Origin: Dysidea avara | Lineage: Eukaryota; Porifera; Demospongiae; Dictyoceratida; Dysideidae | DNA length: 64,000 bases | NCBI RefSeq assembly: GCF_963678975.1 | Contig: NC_089285.1 | Span: 5,318,694-5,382,693, forward strand | Direction of reading: 5' to 3' | Part shown: positions 47,901 through 59,287 of the stretch, in pieces | Layout: every line of letters starts with the position of its first letter | How positions within the stretch are numbered: position 1 is the first letter of the stretch | Program-made: the position numbers and the translations under genes | Notes under the pieces: generated by a model | Told to the model about the DNA's origin: nothing | The model's input: the letters and a program-made list of their open reading frames with translations, nothing else | Databases searched by the model: none

Positions 47901-49783
47901 TGTATTGGCTATAATCTTACGTTAATGTTAACATGTAACGACAACTATTTAGGTAAACAAATACACTATAGTAACACAATATCAACTTACTCTCTGAATA
48001 TCCAAATCACAATCATCATCATGTGTGTAGTTATACACAATCATATAAAGTAAAAGAAACATAATTAAATGTATTGGCTATAATCTTACGTTAATGTTAA
48101 CATGTAACGACAACTATTTAGGTAAACAAATACACTATAGTAACACAATATCAACTTACTCTCTGAATATCCAAATCACAATCATCATCATGTGTGTAGT
48201 TATACACAATCATATAAAGTAAAAGAAAAATAGTTAAATGTATTGGCTATAATCTTACGTTAATGTTAACATGTAACGACAACTATTTAGGTAAACAAAT
48301 ACACTATAGTGACACAATATCAACTTACCAACTGAATATCCAAATCACAATCATCATCATGTGTGTAGTTATACACAATCATATAAAGTAAAAGAAAAAT
48401 AGTTAAATGTATTGGCTATAATCTTACGTTAATGTTAACATGTAACGACAACTATTTAGGTAAACAAATACACTATAGTGACACAATATCAACTTACCAA
48501 CTGAATATCCAAATCACAATCATCATCATGTGTGTAGTTATACACAATCATATAAAGTAAAAGAAAAATAGTTAAATGTATTGGCTATAATCTTAGTTAA
48601 TGTTAACATGTAACGACAACTATTTAGGTAAACAAATACACTATAGTAACACAATATCAACTTACTCTCTGAATATCCAAATCACAATCATCATCATGTG
48701 TGTAGTTACACACAATCATATAAAGTAAAGAAAAATAGTTAAATGTATTGGCTATAATCTTACGTTAATGTTAACATGTAACGACAACTATTTAGGTAAA
48801 CAAATACACTATAGTGACACAATATCAACTTACCAACTGAATATCCAAATCACAATCATCATCATGTGTGTAGTTATACACAATCATATAAAGTAAAAGA
48901 AAAATAGTTAAATGTATTGGCTATAATCTTAGTTAATGTTAACATGTAACCACAACTATTTAGGTAAACAAATACACTATAGTAACACAATATCAACTTA
49001 CAATCTGAATATCCAAATCACAATCATCATCATGTGTGTAGTTATACACAATCACATAAAGTAAAAGAAAAATAGTTAAATGTATTGGCTATAATCTTAC
49101 GTTAATGTTAACATGTAACGACAACTATTTAGGTAAACAAATACACCATAGTAACACAATATCAACTTACCCCCTGAATATCCAAATCACAATCATCATC
49201 ATTTGTGTAGTTATACACAATCACATAAGGTAAAAGAACCATAGTTAAATGTATTGGCTATAATCTTATGTTAATGTTAACATGTAACGACAACTATTTA
49301 GGTAAACAAATATACTATAGTAACACAAGATCAACTTACAAGCTGAATATCCAAATCACAATCATCATCATGTGTGTAGTTATACACAATCACATAAAGT
49401 AAAAGAAAAATAGTTAAATCAAGAGTACATAATAAAAATAGGGAGGGAGAGTGTCTAACTAGGACACCTTCAGCCAAAATCACTGCGTATTATAGACAAT
49501 CCACACATTGGTAGAGCAAAAGCTTTACATTATTCAACACTTATCAACAGCACTCAACACCTATCAACAGATCTCTATCATCAGTAAAAGTGTTAATTTG
49601 TTCAAAGATCATTGTCTATTCAATAATACGCAGTGATTTTGTACAGGCTGTATTGGCAGTTAGACACTCTCCCTCCTTATTTTTATTATGTACTCTTGGT
49701 TAAATGTATTGGCTATAATCTTACATTAATGTTAACATGTAACGACAATTATTTAGGTAAACAAATAACACAAAATCAACTTA
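44971..49783. repeat. 169-bp satellite array 3 (about 27 units)
   Basis: Longest array of the 169-bp satellite. Most units are 169 bp; several lack two bases (TCTTAGTTAATG for TCTTACGTTAATG). The triplet between CTTAC and CTGAAT reads TCC x5, GAA, TCT x2, CAA, GAA, ACC, TCC, TCT x3, GAA x2, TCT x2, CAA x2, TCT, CAA, AAT, CCC, AAG. Linked variants (TTAAGTTAATG with ATATAACAACAAC at 45054, 46737, 47075) suggest block duplications. It is interrupted by a MITE (49420-49698) and ends ...CAACTTA before body copy 3. Its left edge joins within a unit, after ATAAAGTAAAA. Confidence 0.97.
49420..49698. mobile_element. MITE with ~40-bp TIRs and 7-bp duplication, inside the satellite
   Basis: A 279-bp element. 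Ends are CAAGAGTACATAATAAAAAT and its inverted partner, with inverted similarity continuing through GGGAGGGAGAGTGTCTAA. It is flanked by GTTAAAT at 49413-49419 and 49699-49705, and removing it with one copy restores an intact satellite unit. Inner inverted motifs ATCACTGCGTATTAT and AATAATACGCAGTGAT extend the hairpin. A 7-bp duplication does not settle the superfamily; P and hAT-related elements are candidates. Confidence 0.9.
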
Positions 49784-52008
49784 AAAATCACGAAACATCA
49801 GTATGTTTGCATGCATTAGATTCTGCATCTCGATTAGCCCAGCAACCTATGACTTGGCCAGTGATACAATCACAGTACAAGACTCACCTGTGCTGGCCCA
49901 GATAACACGTGAGTGAACAGTTTACACCAATGTTGACTAAAGGAGCATACAGCCAGGTTCCTCTTCAGAAATAAAAGTGGCTTCATGGGCACTTTGTTCA
50001 GATTTCAATTTCTAACAATGAGCCTCACCTCATAAATCTTTCTGGTAAAAATCTAGGCATGTACTAGAGGAGCAAGATCAGGCAGTTCACCTGTATCATA
50101 GTTCCATACAGTATAGTATTAATGTCTATTAGGGATTATGTTCTTCTGGCCAGAAATATCACCCAAAACCAGCTTCAGAATACCTTCCTGGCACCTTAGC
50201 AGTATTGGTATAACCAGCCAAAAGTGCTTTCAATATGACCCTAAATGCTTCCAGTATATTGCTACAATTATTCAATGAATTTTTCTACTGACTAACTGCC
50301 TTCCTGACTTCAGACAAGTGTAACTTGATAACATCATGATGGACTTACCTTTGCACTCCTTTGTGTCTCATTTCTTTCACTGACTACCCAAAGTGTCAAT
50401 TTCGTGATAGCGTCTGATGGCCTCTCTATGTTTGCAAACAGAAATAGTCCGTACCTTCTGTGGTGACTGGATTGATTGCAGAAGAGGTTCTTCTACTGCT
50501 CTTCATTTGTAAAGTTGTAATGGGCTGAACATTAGTGTAATGGCCACTTCACATTTGAGTCAGTACTGTATAGCAGGAAATTTTCAAACAATTCAAAAAT
50601 AACAATGCATTTTTGGAAAAGTTTTTTTTGTAATTTGTCAGAAATAGCTAGCTAGATGATCTATATTATACCCACATCTTAAAAGTGCATGACAATCAAA
50701 TGAAAATGTAGCTATAAACCAAGTTTGAGTGCATGTTTTCTACTTTTATCAGTTAACTATAGGCACTGCCGGGGCAACTGGAATTAAGGGTGAACATGAT
50801 GTAAGCTATACCATGAGTGACACCATGAGTCTTGAAGCCTAAGAGCTCGAGAAAATCTTTATCCTAGCCTGAGTGAAATGATAGCAAATGTGTATCTGGG
50901 AGGCTGAAAAATGTTAACTACTGAATCATGACTTCATCTGTAGGCCACTCAGTGGATTAAGACCATACAAACCCTGCCAAACAACATGGTTCATGCCAAG
51001 AGGTAGCTAGACGTAATTCTACCAAAGCCACATGGTTATTTATACGAATAACTATGCTGAACAAGCAGCAAACTCTACTGTAGCTACGTGATCAACACAA
51101 TCATTGCTAGCTTCCTCCAGTTAACTTTATGAATCTTTCTACGTAGTTAATTATCTACAGTGCAAGGTACTCTAGAGGAACTGTTTCAAAATTTTTTTCA
51201 AACTTACAATCAAGTTTGAACATTTAACCTTTCAAATTTTTCCCTCTATACGGTAATTGACAGTTTAGGCATGCATCTGGACAAAAACATTAACTCAATT
51301 CTTTCTCTTGATGCAGTATGCGTGGGTTCACCTGTCATCATACAGTATGATAGTACTGTATAGTAGGGACCACAAAGGAGTGGCTGTGGCCCATGAAAAA
51401 ACATCACCCAAACACTAGCCTCACTTTTCCCCGACGATGATGAGACAGTATTGGTTAGGTAAAACTAAGTCCAAGCACGTCTTCAGATCAACTCAAACTG
51501 CTTTCAACAAGTTGCTACAGAATTTTTTAATTAAATGAAATTTCTACTGACTGACTGACTGATGCCTTCAGACAAGCGTAACTTGATAACAGCTAGGACT
51601 ACGGGTTTGATATTTTTGTTGTTCGACATTGCTTCACCCCAAGAGGTGTCTTTTGGCATACTGCAGTACGTACAATGCCTTCTTCATGGACTTACCAGTG
51701 TACTCCTTTGTGTCCCATTCATCTATGTTGACAGCACAAGTGTCGATTGGCAGTAGTACGTGATGGCTTCCCTTTGTAACGGACATCACCTGAATTTTTC
51801 ATAGTGGCTATTTTGATTGCATAGGTGCTTTTCGAGCAGTTCTTGATTCGTAATGCTGTGAAACAGGTCTAACATAGCTGACAACGAAGCGCAATGGATA
51901 CTTCACTTTTCAGGCGATAATGATAGCTGGGGCACATAGTGCCATTTCTTTCACGTAATGCGTGGGTTTACCAGTCATAATACTATTACTTACAAAAAAG
52001 TTAACAAA

Positions 52009-52305
52009 CAAGTACACAAAAATTGGAATTTTCAACTAGAGTAGGGACCGTAGAACATCGATAAGAAGTACTGAAACAAGCTGGAGTAGCACATGATATT
52101 AAATCACAATAAAACAATAAGAAGTGTTACATCCCTACTGCACATTTCCATTATGGTATCTTGAACACAGTAGGGATATAACACTTCTTATTGTTTTACT
52201 GTGATTTAATATCATGCACTACTCCAGCTTGTTTCAGTACTTTTTATCGATGTGCTATGGTCCCTACTCTAGTTGAAAATTCCAAATTTTTTTTGCGTGT
52301 ACTTG
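52009..52305. repeat. Foldback inside body copy 3
   Basis: Counterpart of 24665-24956. Arms start CAAGTACACAAAAATTGG and return to GTACTTG at 52305; the loop again holds CATTTCCATTATGG. Confidence 0.88.
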
Positions 52306-52411
52306 TAATTCTAAAAGTAAACAATTAAGTATAAGTAAAATTAGGATTTTTAAGTTGGATTAGGAATCACAGAACATGACTCAATTAGGGATTAAATTTC
52401 CACTAGCTATA

Positions 52412-53194
52412 TAGTGCAAGTCATCAAGAATGTCCAAATATATATTGCACAGTAATTGCACTCACCAAGAATCGGTAACTCTATCTTTTTCACGAGTCGT
52501 AGGCACTACTGTGATGAAGTCACGTATCGATTTTGACGTCAATTGAGCGAATGGTTTTTAATGTATCACCTGTATTATTTTAGCCAATCAGATCACAAGC
52601 GGCATCTTTGATATTTGTGGTTGCCATGGCATGACTATGCGCATTGCATCACAACAATAAATATTTTGCACCTTTTGTTGCTTCCTGTCTGTTGTTTGCC
52701 ACTTCAACAAGTTGTAAAATGCATAATATGTCAAGAAAGCGCAAGGTGTCCCTAAGGGAAAGGGCTTCTGAAATGAATAAGCTAAAAGTTGAGAAACGTT
52801 TGAGGTCTGGTGAGGTTTCTTGTGAGGAGGTCAGAGCTGGAACGTCAGAAGAGATGAGTGAAGATACCAGAGAAGGCACTAGTGCTGTCGACACCGTTCC
52901 ATTTGAATATTTGCCGGCACCTTTAAAAGAAAATAGTAGTGATGAGGAAGCCAATGAAGGTGAAGATTACGAAGGTTCGATTGCTGAAGATGAAATTCAC
53001 GCTACATTTGAGGATTGGGTTAGTGACATGAAGCGCACAGATAAGCAGAAGTTAACGATGATAGTTTATGACAACTACATATAGAGGTTTGGGTTAACCA
53101 AGACAGGAGCTGCAAAGGAACTGGGATACTTTTTAGAGTGAATGAGAAGACAATAATAAGAAGGTGGAGTGGACATTTATAATGACTCGCACCG
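52412..53194 (+). mobile_element. Internal-deletion derivative of the TA-targeting transposon
   Basis: A 783-bp element with ends TAGTGCAAGTCATC and (inverted) CGGTGCGAGTCATT, flanked by TA at 52410-52411 and 53195-53196. Body copy 2 has the empty site AGCTATAGTATATCTGG at about 25057. The first ~740 bp match the 5' part of the full-length element at 59898-62525 (inverted). After the helix-turn-helix codons (AAGAAGGTGGAG) it jumps to the last ~25 bp of the other end. Non-autonomous. Confidence 0.95.
52644..53084 (+). pseudogene. Truncated transposase N-terminus in the deletion derivative
   Basis: 146 codons matching the N-terminus of the 618-aa transposase: MSRKRKVSLRERASEMNKLK, the acidic stretch NSSDEEANEGEDYEGS, then MIVYDNYI and a TAG stop where the intact gene has Q. 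Coding traces continue to the first helix-turn-helix (RVNEKTI..W) before the deletion. No catalytic residue remains. If made, the fragment could bind DNA at most. Confidence 0.88.
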
Positions 53195-53794
53195 TAGTAT
53201 ATCTGGTGTCAGAGTAGGTGTGACCAGTGAGGCCACAGCCTTGTCACAAATAAAAAATACTTTTAAATTTGATGAAGCTGAACTAAATGTAATACTTGGC
53301 ATTTATTTAACGGTAACAATGGACAGAAACAACACTTATCTAACCTGTCTTTCACTCAGAACAGCTTCACGTTGACTTTGTCTCTATTAAGTGCCTCTAA
53401 AAATAATGTACATTATACTAGCTTTCGCTTTGTTTCTCTGTTTTGGAAACAGTTTATCTCATAATTAATAAACTCAAATGATAGTTAAATAGTATTATGG
53501 TAGCGCTTTTGGTCAGTCTCTGGTTCTATCATTAATTGTAAGCTTTCTCACACTCGCAGGTCCATAGTGGGATGGCATTCACAAAATAGAATAACACTTG
53601 TCAGGTAGCTAACTAGCATCTTGCACACGCTCAAAGAATGCCTCCAAATAGCATCTCAAAATGTGCAATTTTACTGGGGGCATGACCACAGACTGAGCCT
53701 AACTACTTTACGTTAGGTTAAATATCACTACAGATAGTGGTACGATCAGCAATAGAATGAAGAATTGACAGCAAATAGCATCCAGACCTCACAA

Positions 53795-54301
53795 CTAGTA
53801 AAATAATGCACTTCCTGCCTTCTCCACTATAGCCAGGTTCTTCGTATTCTTTGCCACCTCTCCGGTTGCAGCAGCCACCCCAGCACAGGAACCGGTGAAA
53901 GAAATATGAGCAGGTTGAGTAGCGCTACGTATAAAGACATCGACATCAGCAGGACGACCAAGTTGACAATCAGGATGAAGTATATCTACTGGCTGATACA
54001 CATGTGGTAACAAACGGACAAGATGGTTCCACATATGCCTAACTGTAACATATAATCTGGATGACCAGATGTGCCTCAGTTCATCACAAGGAAAACTGGA
54101 CAGCACCATTATGAAGCAATACATTACATAGTCAATATGTATTTCATGAGTAGCCTGTTTAAATGTTTGCCACGGAATTGTGCCACTGGTGCTTTTACCT
54201 GTTGGATAACCATAAACCTGGTGTTCTGACCATAACAATGCATAATAACTAACTCTGCAATGATTTTGCAGGCTGTGAAATGATTCGTGATTGTAGCCCA
54301 T
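53795..54301 (-). other. Unknown 168-codon frame, shared with body copy 2
   Basis: Counterpart of 25680-26183; open throughout, starting MGYNHESFHSLQNHCRV. Replacement changes are common between the two. No domain is recognised. Confidence 0.25.
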
Positions 54302-54734
54302 CTATCAAGGGGGTTTATGAACATCTTATGGCTAGGCATTGCTTTGTTGTAAGTTACTTGTAACAGAATTCAGATTACCAGTGATTTATGGTTAAAAGCA
54401 GGTCTATGTTGCCCTTGCAATCAAGAAACCATATGGAAAGTTACAACATGAAATCAGCTAAATTACATTATACCGTATCTCCATTAGTAGGTAGTTTGTG
54501 AAATGACATTGTTACACACTGAACTTGACAGGGGTAGCTACTAGGATTGTTTGCTGATGACAAAGCAGACTCATAGTTAACAGCAAGTTCTCTAAACATT
54601 ATAGATTCATGTGTGTAGGCCACCACACTGAAATCCGAGAGGTGAACCTACAATTTCTTGGTGATTTGACATGGAATGACCCATAAGTAGCAATAATACA
54701 TACAGATTACTTACAATACAGAAGTACATGATAA

Positions 54735-57700
54735 CTGTCACATTTTTTCCCGAAATAGTTCATTCGTCTCGAGTTGATATATATAAATTCCCTTGCAACT
54801 GCAACTAAATCTAAGGTATCAGTTCTTGGCTGGTGAACATGCATTAGCAACAAGTTATTCAGTTTACATGCGCTCATTGTATTTCCAAATATGTTTAATT
54901 CGACGGAGGCTTGAAAATGATCTTTCTGCTGTGGCAGTAGTCACTGGAAATGTGTAGTACAGCAGTGGCATAGCTAGGAAAAAATTTTACAGAGGCAAAG
55001 TTTATACATTGGCCTAATTGAGAGGACCTGACTCAACTGATTCACGTACACTTTCAAGCATGGGTGGTACAGCATTTACAGGGTTGGATGGAAGAAACGT
55101 TTTTAGAAGATTCTGAGCATTTTTCTACATGTCATTAGTAATTCTCCAACTTATAGTTAATGCTATATATGTATACCATACTCAATTAATAGAGTATAGT
55201 TTAATTTGTATTTAACACAAAATTGACTTACTCTGGTTGAGTGGTTAAGCCATCCATGGACTGTCATAGTCATATACACTATACTTTTATTGATCTGGTG
55301 TAATATTTAGTCAGAGATTATCTTTTTTTATGTGATGTTCAACTGCATGTACTAAGCATGTCAAGCTAGGGAGTCCGGAAATATGCTCTTTCAAGGAAAA
55401 TTTTGAAAATATAGCTATGTTCTGAAATAGCTAATTTTGATTGTAACTGCTAATGCGTGATAAGCATGATCAATTAGCTCCGAATGCCATGCAGTTGACT
55501 CACTGGAACAGCATGCAGAGTAACGAGAACAGTGGCTATAATCTATACAGAATGCTCTATTAGAGTATATTACGATGACTGCTCTATTAGAGTATCTCAA
55601 TACAAATTCAAGTAGCTGACAAGTGATCCAGCCAATGTGTCACCGTGGGCTCCAGTCCTGCATAGTGCTACAACCATAGATTCTATGTGTGTGGTACAGT
55701 ATTAAATGCTGCCTAGTAGAGAAACATCGAGCTGCCAAAACTCAGGCCTGCTCAGCCTGAATTGTTGAGCATTTTTTACCGAGGCAGTTGCCTCGGTTGC
55801 CTCAATGGTAGCTACGCCACTGTACAGCAAAAGGAGTTTATTGACTTCACAAAGCATATTTTTATACATTTCTGATTGCAACATGGCATCTGCTATTGTT
55901 CTAACATTAGTAACTCTTTTGATAGTACCATTAAGTGCAGTTTTAATTGCATCATGCAGCATGCACAACTGGACCTTCAAACGTGCTACATCCACATCTC
56001 CCTCAAGAAATCTTATTAAAGCTTGAGATAATGTGTCCACAGCAGTACCATTTGCAGATGTTAGTAAAAGGGTCTCTATATCTAGAATCAATTGGATGTC
56101 TGATTGATCAAACCTTCTTTTAACTTCTTCTGATACTGTATCAATAGCCTCGTAGTATGTTTGCCGATACATATCTCTTGCACATGAGTGTTGATGATGT
56201 GCAGATGATCCAGCCTTCTAGGTAATTTACGGTTTCTCGACAATTTTGGCTCATCATTTAAAGACTGTGAGTCATGGACAACATGGTCATAAAAACGACT
56301 GAATGTAGTTTCATTCTGCATTGAACTAAGATGAGAAGTAAGCATATTGGCATCTTTCATCGCTTCTTGAACAGTGATATCCACAGCTTGGATATTTGTA
56401 GAACATTGCTCAGCTGGAGCAAATATTTGGTGAGACAGCTTTAGGCCGAAAAATGTATCAAACTGTTCCATTCGATTCAGCAAACCACTCGCCTTTGCAG
56501 TATATTCATCATGTCCTTCCTGTATTGTATCAAGTGCAGTCAACAATACTTTGTAATTCTTTAAAATAATTGCTATAGTGCCATGCCTTACAGTCCAGCG
56601 AGTTGGACAGAGAGTTCTCAGTGAAGGTAATGTTTCTCCTGTGTTCAATGTCACATCGCTTCTTAATGTTTCAAAAAGGTTTAACCTTTTAGGAGAAAAC
56701 TTTATCAGCTGAACCAAATTATAAATAAAATTCAAAGTGTTTCGAAGAAGCTTACACTTTTTAGAAACATCTTGTACACACAAATTTAAACTGTGTGCTA
56801 AACAATGAACATATAGAGCTCTCGGTTCTTCTTGCTTAAATAGAGCCTGGGCACCATTCCTTATGCCACTCATATTACTAGCTCCATCATAAGCCTGCCC
56901 TCTACATTAAGAAATAGACAATGGACACCTCATCAATACATCTTTGACTTCATGGTGGATGGTCATAGCTATAGTATTAGGTAGCTCTTTCAGGCCTAAG
57001 AGATCTTCATGAACCTCATAGCTATTACTAACCCAACAAACTGACACAGATACTTGCTGAGTACCTGAGATATCAGTGGCTTCATCAGCAATTACAGCAT
57101 ACCACCAGGCACTGTTAACATCATTTATGATGCTTATAATAATCAATTTGCCCATTAATTTTATCAGTTCATCTACAATTACTGGAGAAATATACTCACG
57201 TTTCTTCAACCATTCATTCATGCCTGGACATTCTTCTGCTTGCAATAGCAGAAGTTGATACAGGTTGCCCTGAAATGTCTCTGAATTTTCACTATGGCCT
57301 CTAATAGCCAGACCCTGCTTCCCTAAAAATTTGATTGCCCATAACAACTTTAAAAGCATGTGTCTATGAAACTCCTGTTCAGAAGCAGATTTGGTATCTA
57401 GGATACAGCCAATGTCGATACTGGATGCCCTCTAATGAAGCCATTCTGTTGCTTCACGGTGCATTCCACTTCTTTCATGCATGTCAAATCTTTCAAGGGC
57501 CTTGTTCCAGTTACCAAAGCTTCACTTATAAACGATGAGTTTTTAAGTAGTGAAGTTGACACTAGCCCATGTAGCTTTGCTAAGCAACAAACCCTACAAA
57601 ATATTTTGTACCGACTTGTACAAACAGTAATCCAAGGGTACTTCTTATACCACGATGTCTGTATAGTTCTGCAGTATTGCTTTTTCTGCCCTGGCTGCCT

Positions 57701-58213
57701 TTCCTTGCTAAGATGGGATTGCACAAACTTTGACTGGGACACATCTGATGGCTGATTTGGAATAATTAAATTACTGCAGCCAACGCATTCACATGACTGT
57801 GAGTTATTTGACATGCTACATGCAGTCACACCCTCAGTCACATCATCAACTACTGCGCCCCTCGTCGAACTAACACTAACTTCCAGTGTACCTACGACAT
57901 TGCTGCTACTTAGAGAATACGCCTGAGAATTTGGTCCTTCAATTTGTACTTCTGATTGTTCAGCACTAACCTGTGGCACCAGCTGTATCTTCTCTTCGCC
58001 TTCGTGTCGTCGGACTGGAGTGCCATCGGAAATGGATTTGCACGTAGTCTGTTCCACCATATCCGTTTCCCGACTATCTGAATCATCGCTGCAATCAATG
58101 ATTATGATTTTGGACATTCCTCTTGTCTTGGCACCCGTGCTAGCAGATTTGCTCTGGGATAATTTTGTCGAAAACTCATAGATTTTTCTCTGACGATTAT
58201 CCATTATGAACAT
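54735..58213 (-). pseudogene. hAT transposase (TTF finger, DUF4371, ZMYM1-like), broken
   Basis: Reads leftward from ATG 58213. An acidic N-terminus is followed by a TTF-type zinc finger (SWYKKYPWITVCTSRYKIFC, CRVCC; about residues 185-225). A frameshift near 57400 leads to LLKLLWAIKFLGKQGLAIRG, YAVIADEATDISGTQQVSVS (first catalytic D region) and HEVKDVLMRC. An in-frame TAA at 56907-56909 is followed by RGQAYDGASNMSGIRNG (second catalytic D region), YVHCLAHSLNLCVQD and LCPTRWTVRHGTI. Another shift near 56217 leads to SEEVKRRFDQSDI. The C-terminal dimerisation part (TFPVTTATAERSFSSLRRIK) lies at 54855-54957, beyond an 860-bp insertion, with LLLMHVHQPRTDTLDLVAVA to about 54735. Likely an old domesticable but dead hAT. 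Confidence 0.88.
54963..55822. mobile_element. Non-autonomous element with hAT-like ends and 5-bp duplication
   Basis: An 860-bp insertion in the hAT pseudogene. Ends are CAGTGGCATAGCTAGG and, inward from the right, CAGTGGCGTAGCTACC. It is flanked by TACAG at 54958-54962 and 55823-55827. Removing it with one TACAG rejoins the transposase codons LLLLYYTFPV without a shift. The ends are hAT-type, and 5-bp duplications are known for a subset of hATs (hAT5). It contains HLE-related GACTGCTCTATTAGAGTAT at about 55575. No ORF of its own. Confidence 0.87.
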
Positions 58214-58316
58214 ATCACATGATATACGATCACTTGATACAAAGCTAGAGTTTTATAATAGAATAAAAATCCTAGGGGTGCGCCAGCACCCGGCGCACCT
58301 GTGGTTCCTACGCCCC
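58214..58316. other. Probable terminal end of the broken hAT
   Basis: Upstream of the hAT gene, the sequence ends GGTTCCTACGCCCC (about 58302-58315). Inverted this is GGGGCGTAGGAACC, a hAT-like terminus, and LINE-2-like sequence follows at once. A near-palindrome GGTGCGCCAGCACCCGGCGC lies just inside (58276 on). The other end near 54640-54735 was not found. Confidence 0.5.
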
Positions 58317-58753
58317 TATACATCTGAAGATAAGGCTAATGTAATCAATCAATTTTTATGCTGTATTCAATGAAGACATCACTTACGTATCAGCCTAATT
58401 GTGATGATTCCCCCCACACCCATATACCTGACATAGCCATCTCCATCAATGGTGTACAAAAGTTACTTGTAACTCTTGATACTAAAAAAGCTACTGGTCC
58501 TGATAATATTCCAACCTATGTTCTGAAACTTTGTGTTGAGGAAATAGCGCCAGTTTTAACAGTGATCTATACCCAATCCCTAAATTCTGGTCACATTCCA
58601 AGAGATTGGTTAACAGCAAATGTAATTCCCATATTTAACAAAAGGGGTTGTAGTAATCCAAGCAACTATAGAACCATTTCCTTAATGTCAGTGTGTTGCA
58701 AGTTACTAGAACACATACACACCACATATCAAAGCATATTGAAGATAATCATA
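58317..58753 (+). pseudogene. LINE RT fragment (LINE-2 family), interrupted by HLE-5
   Basis: Closely matches 38079-38500: KKATGPDNIPTYVLKLCVEE, IPRDWLTANVIPIF, SNYRTISLMS. It is cut at ...GATAATCATA, where HLE-5 begins, and continues at 63332 as TTCTGATGAATCAACAG; the uncut LINE-2 reads GATAATCATATTCTGACTAA at about 38490. This fragment keeps the Q codon where LINE-2 has a stop (IYTQSLNSG). The left border is the hAT end at 58316, the right border about 63430. Confidence 0.88.
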
Positions 58754-59071
58754 TCTAATCCAAAACCGCCAAGCTGTAAAAAAAGAGTGCGGCCCTCAAA
58801 AAGGCTATGGTGAAAAAAGATGTGAAATCCAAGGTGGCGGCCAAGAAATGGCTATGATGGTAGGTTAATGGTAAAAATTTTAATAACAATTCAGGTGAAT
58901 TTTGGTGCCGCTTGGTCTTGGCTCAAAATTCACCTGAATTGTCGTTATTAAAATTTTTACCATTAACCTACCATCACAGCCATTTCTTGGCCGCCACCTT
59001 GGATTTCACATCTACCATAGCCTTTTTGAGGGCCGCACTCTTTTTTTACAGTTTGGCTGTTTTGGATTAGA
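58754..59071. repeat. HLE-5 long inverted repeat (foldback)
   Basis: Same foldback as the other copies, with small deletions in one arm (TTTTAATAACAATTCAGG lacks GAC) and near the outer part of the other (CATCTACCATAGCC). The loop is near 58905-58925. Confidence 0.94.
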
Positions 59072-59223
59072 TATCACTTCTTTTTGTATTTATATACCCC
59101 AAAGCTGACCTATGGCCAGTTTTGGGGCTTTTTTAACCTATCTTTTTTTTCTTTTCCACAGGAAGAAGAAAAGATGAAGCAGATGAATACTTTCAATATT
59201 TCGGATTTTATCAATAAATGTAC

Positions 59224-59225
<2 letters not shown>

Positions 59226-59272
<47 letters not shown>
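59226..59272. repeat. (TA)n microsatellite in the HLE-5 linker
   Basis: About 22 TA repeats. Other HLEs have only a few TA steps at the same linker site (for example about 7293-7310), so this is a copy-specific expansion. Confidence 0.97.
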
Positions 59273-59273
<1 letters not shown>

Positions 59274-59287
59274 GCATATATTTATTA

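Larger units (their letters stand above)
49784..54633. repeat. Satellite-linked repeat body, copy 3
   Basis: Colinear with copy 2 (22436-26515), with the same internal repeat, foldback (52009-52305), short frame (51562-51756) and minus frame (53795-54301). It differs mainly by a 783-bp transposon at 52412-53194. Copies 2 and 3 stop matching at the same place, after CACTGAAA, which suggests a real element end or a common duplication boundary. Confidence 0.9.

Noticed and set aside
52649..52954. 101-codon minus-strand frame
   Set aside because: Antisense of the transposase N-terminus in the deletion derivative.
57435..57755. 106-codon plus-strand frame
   Set aside because: Antisense shadow of the hAT transposase, whose minus-strand protein has clear domains.
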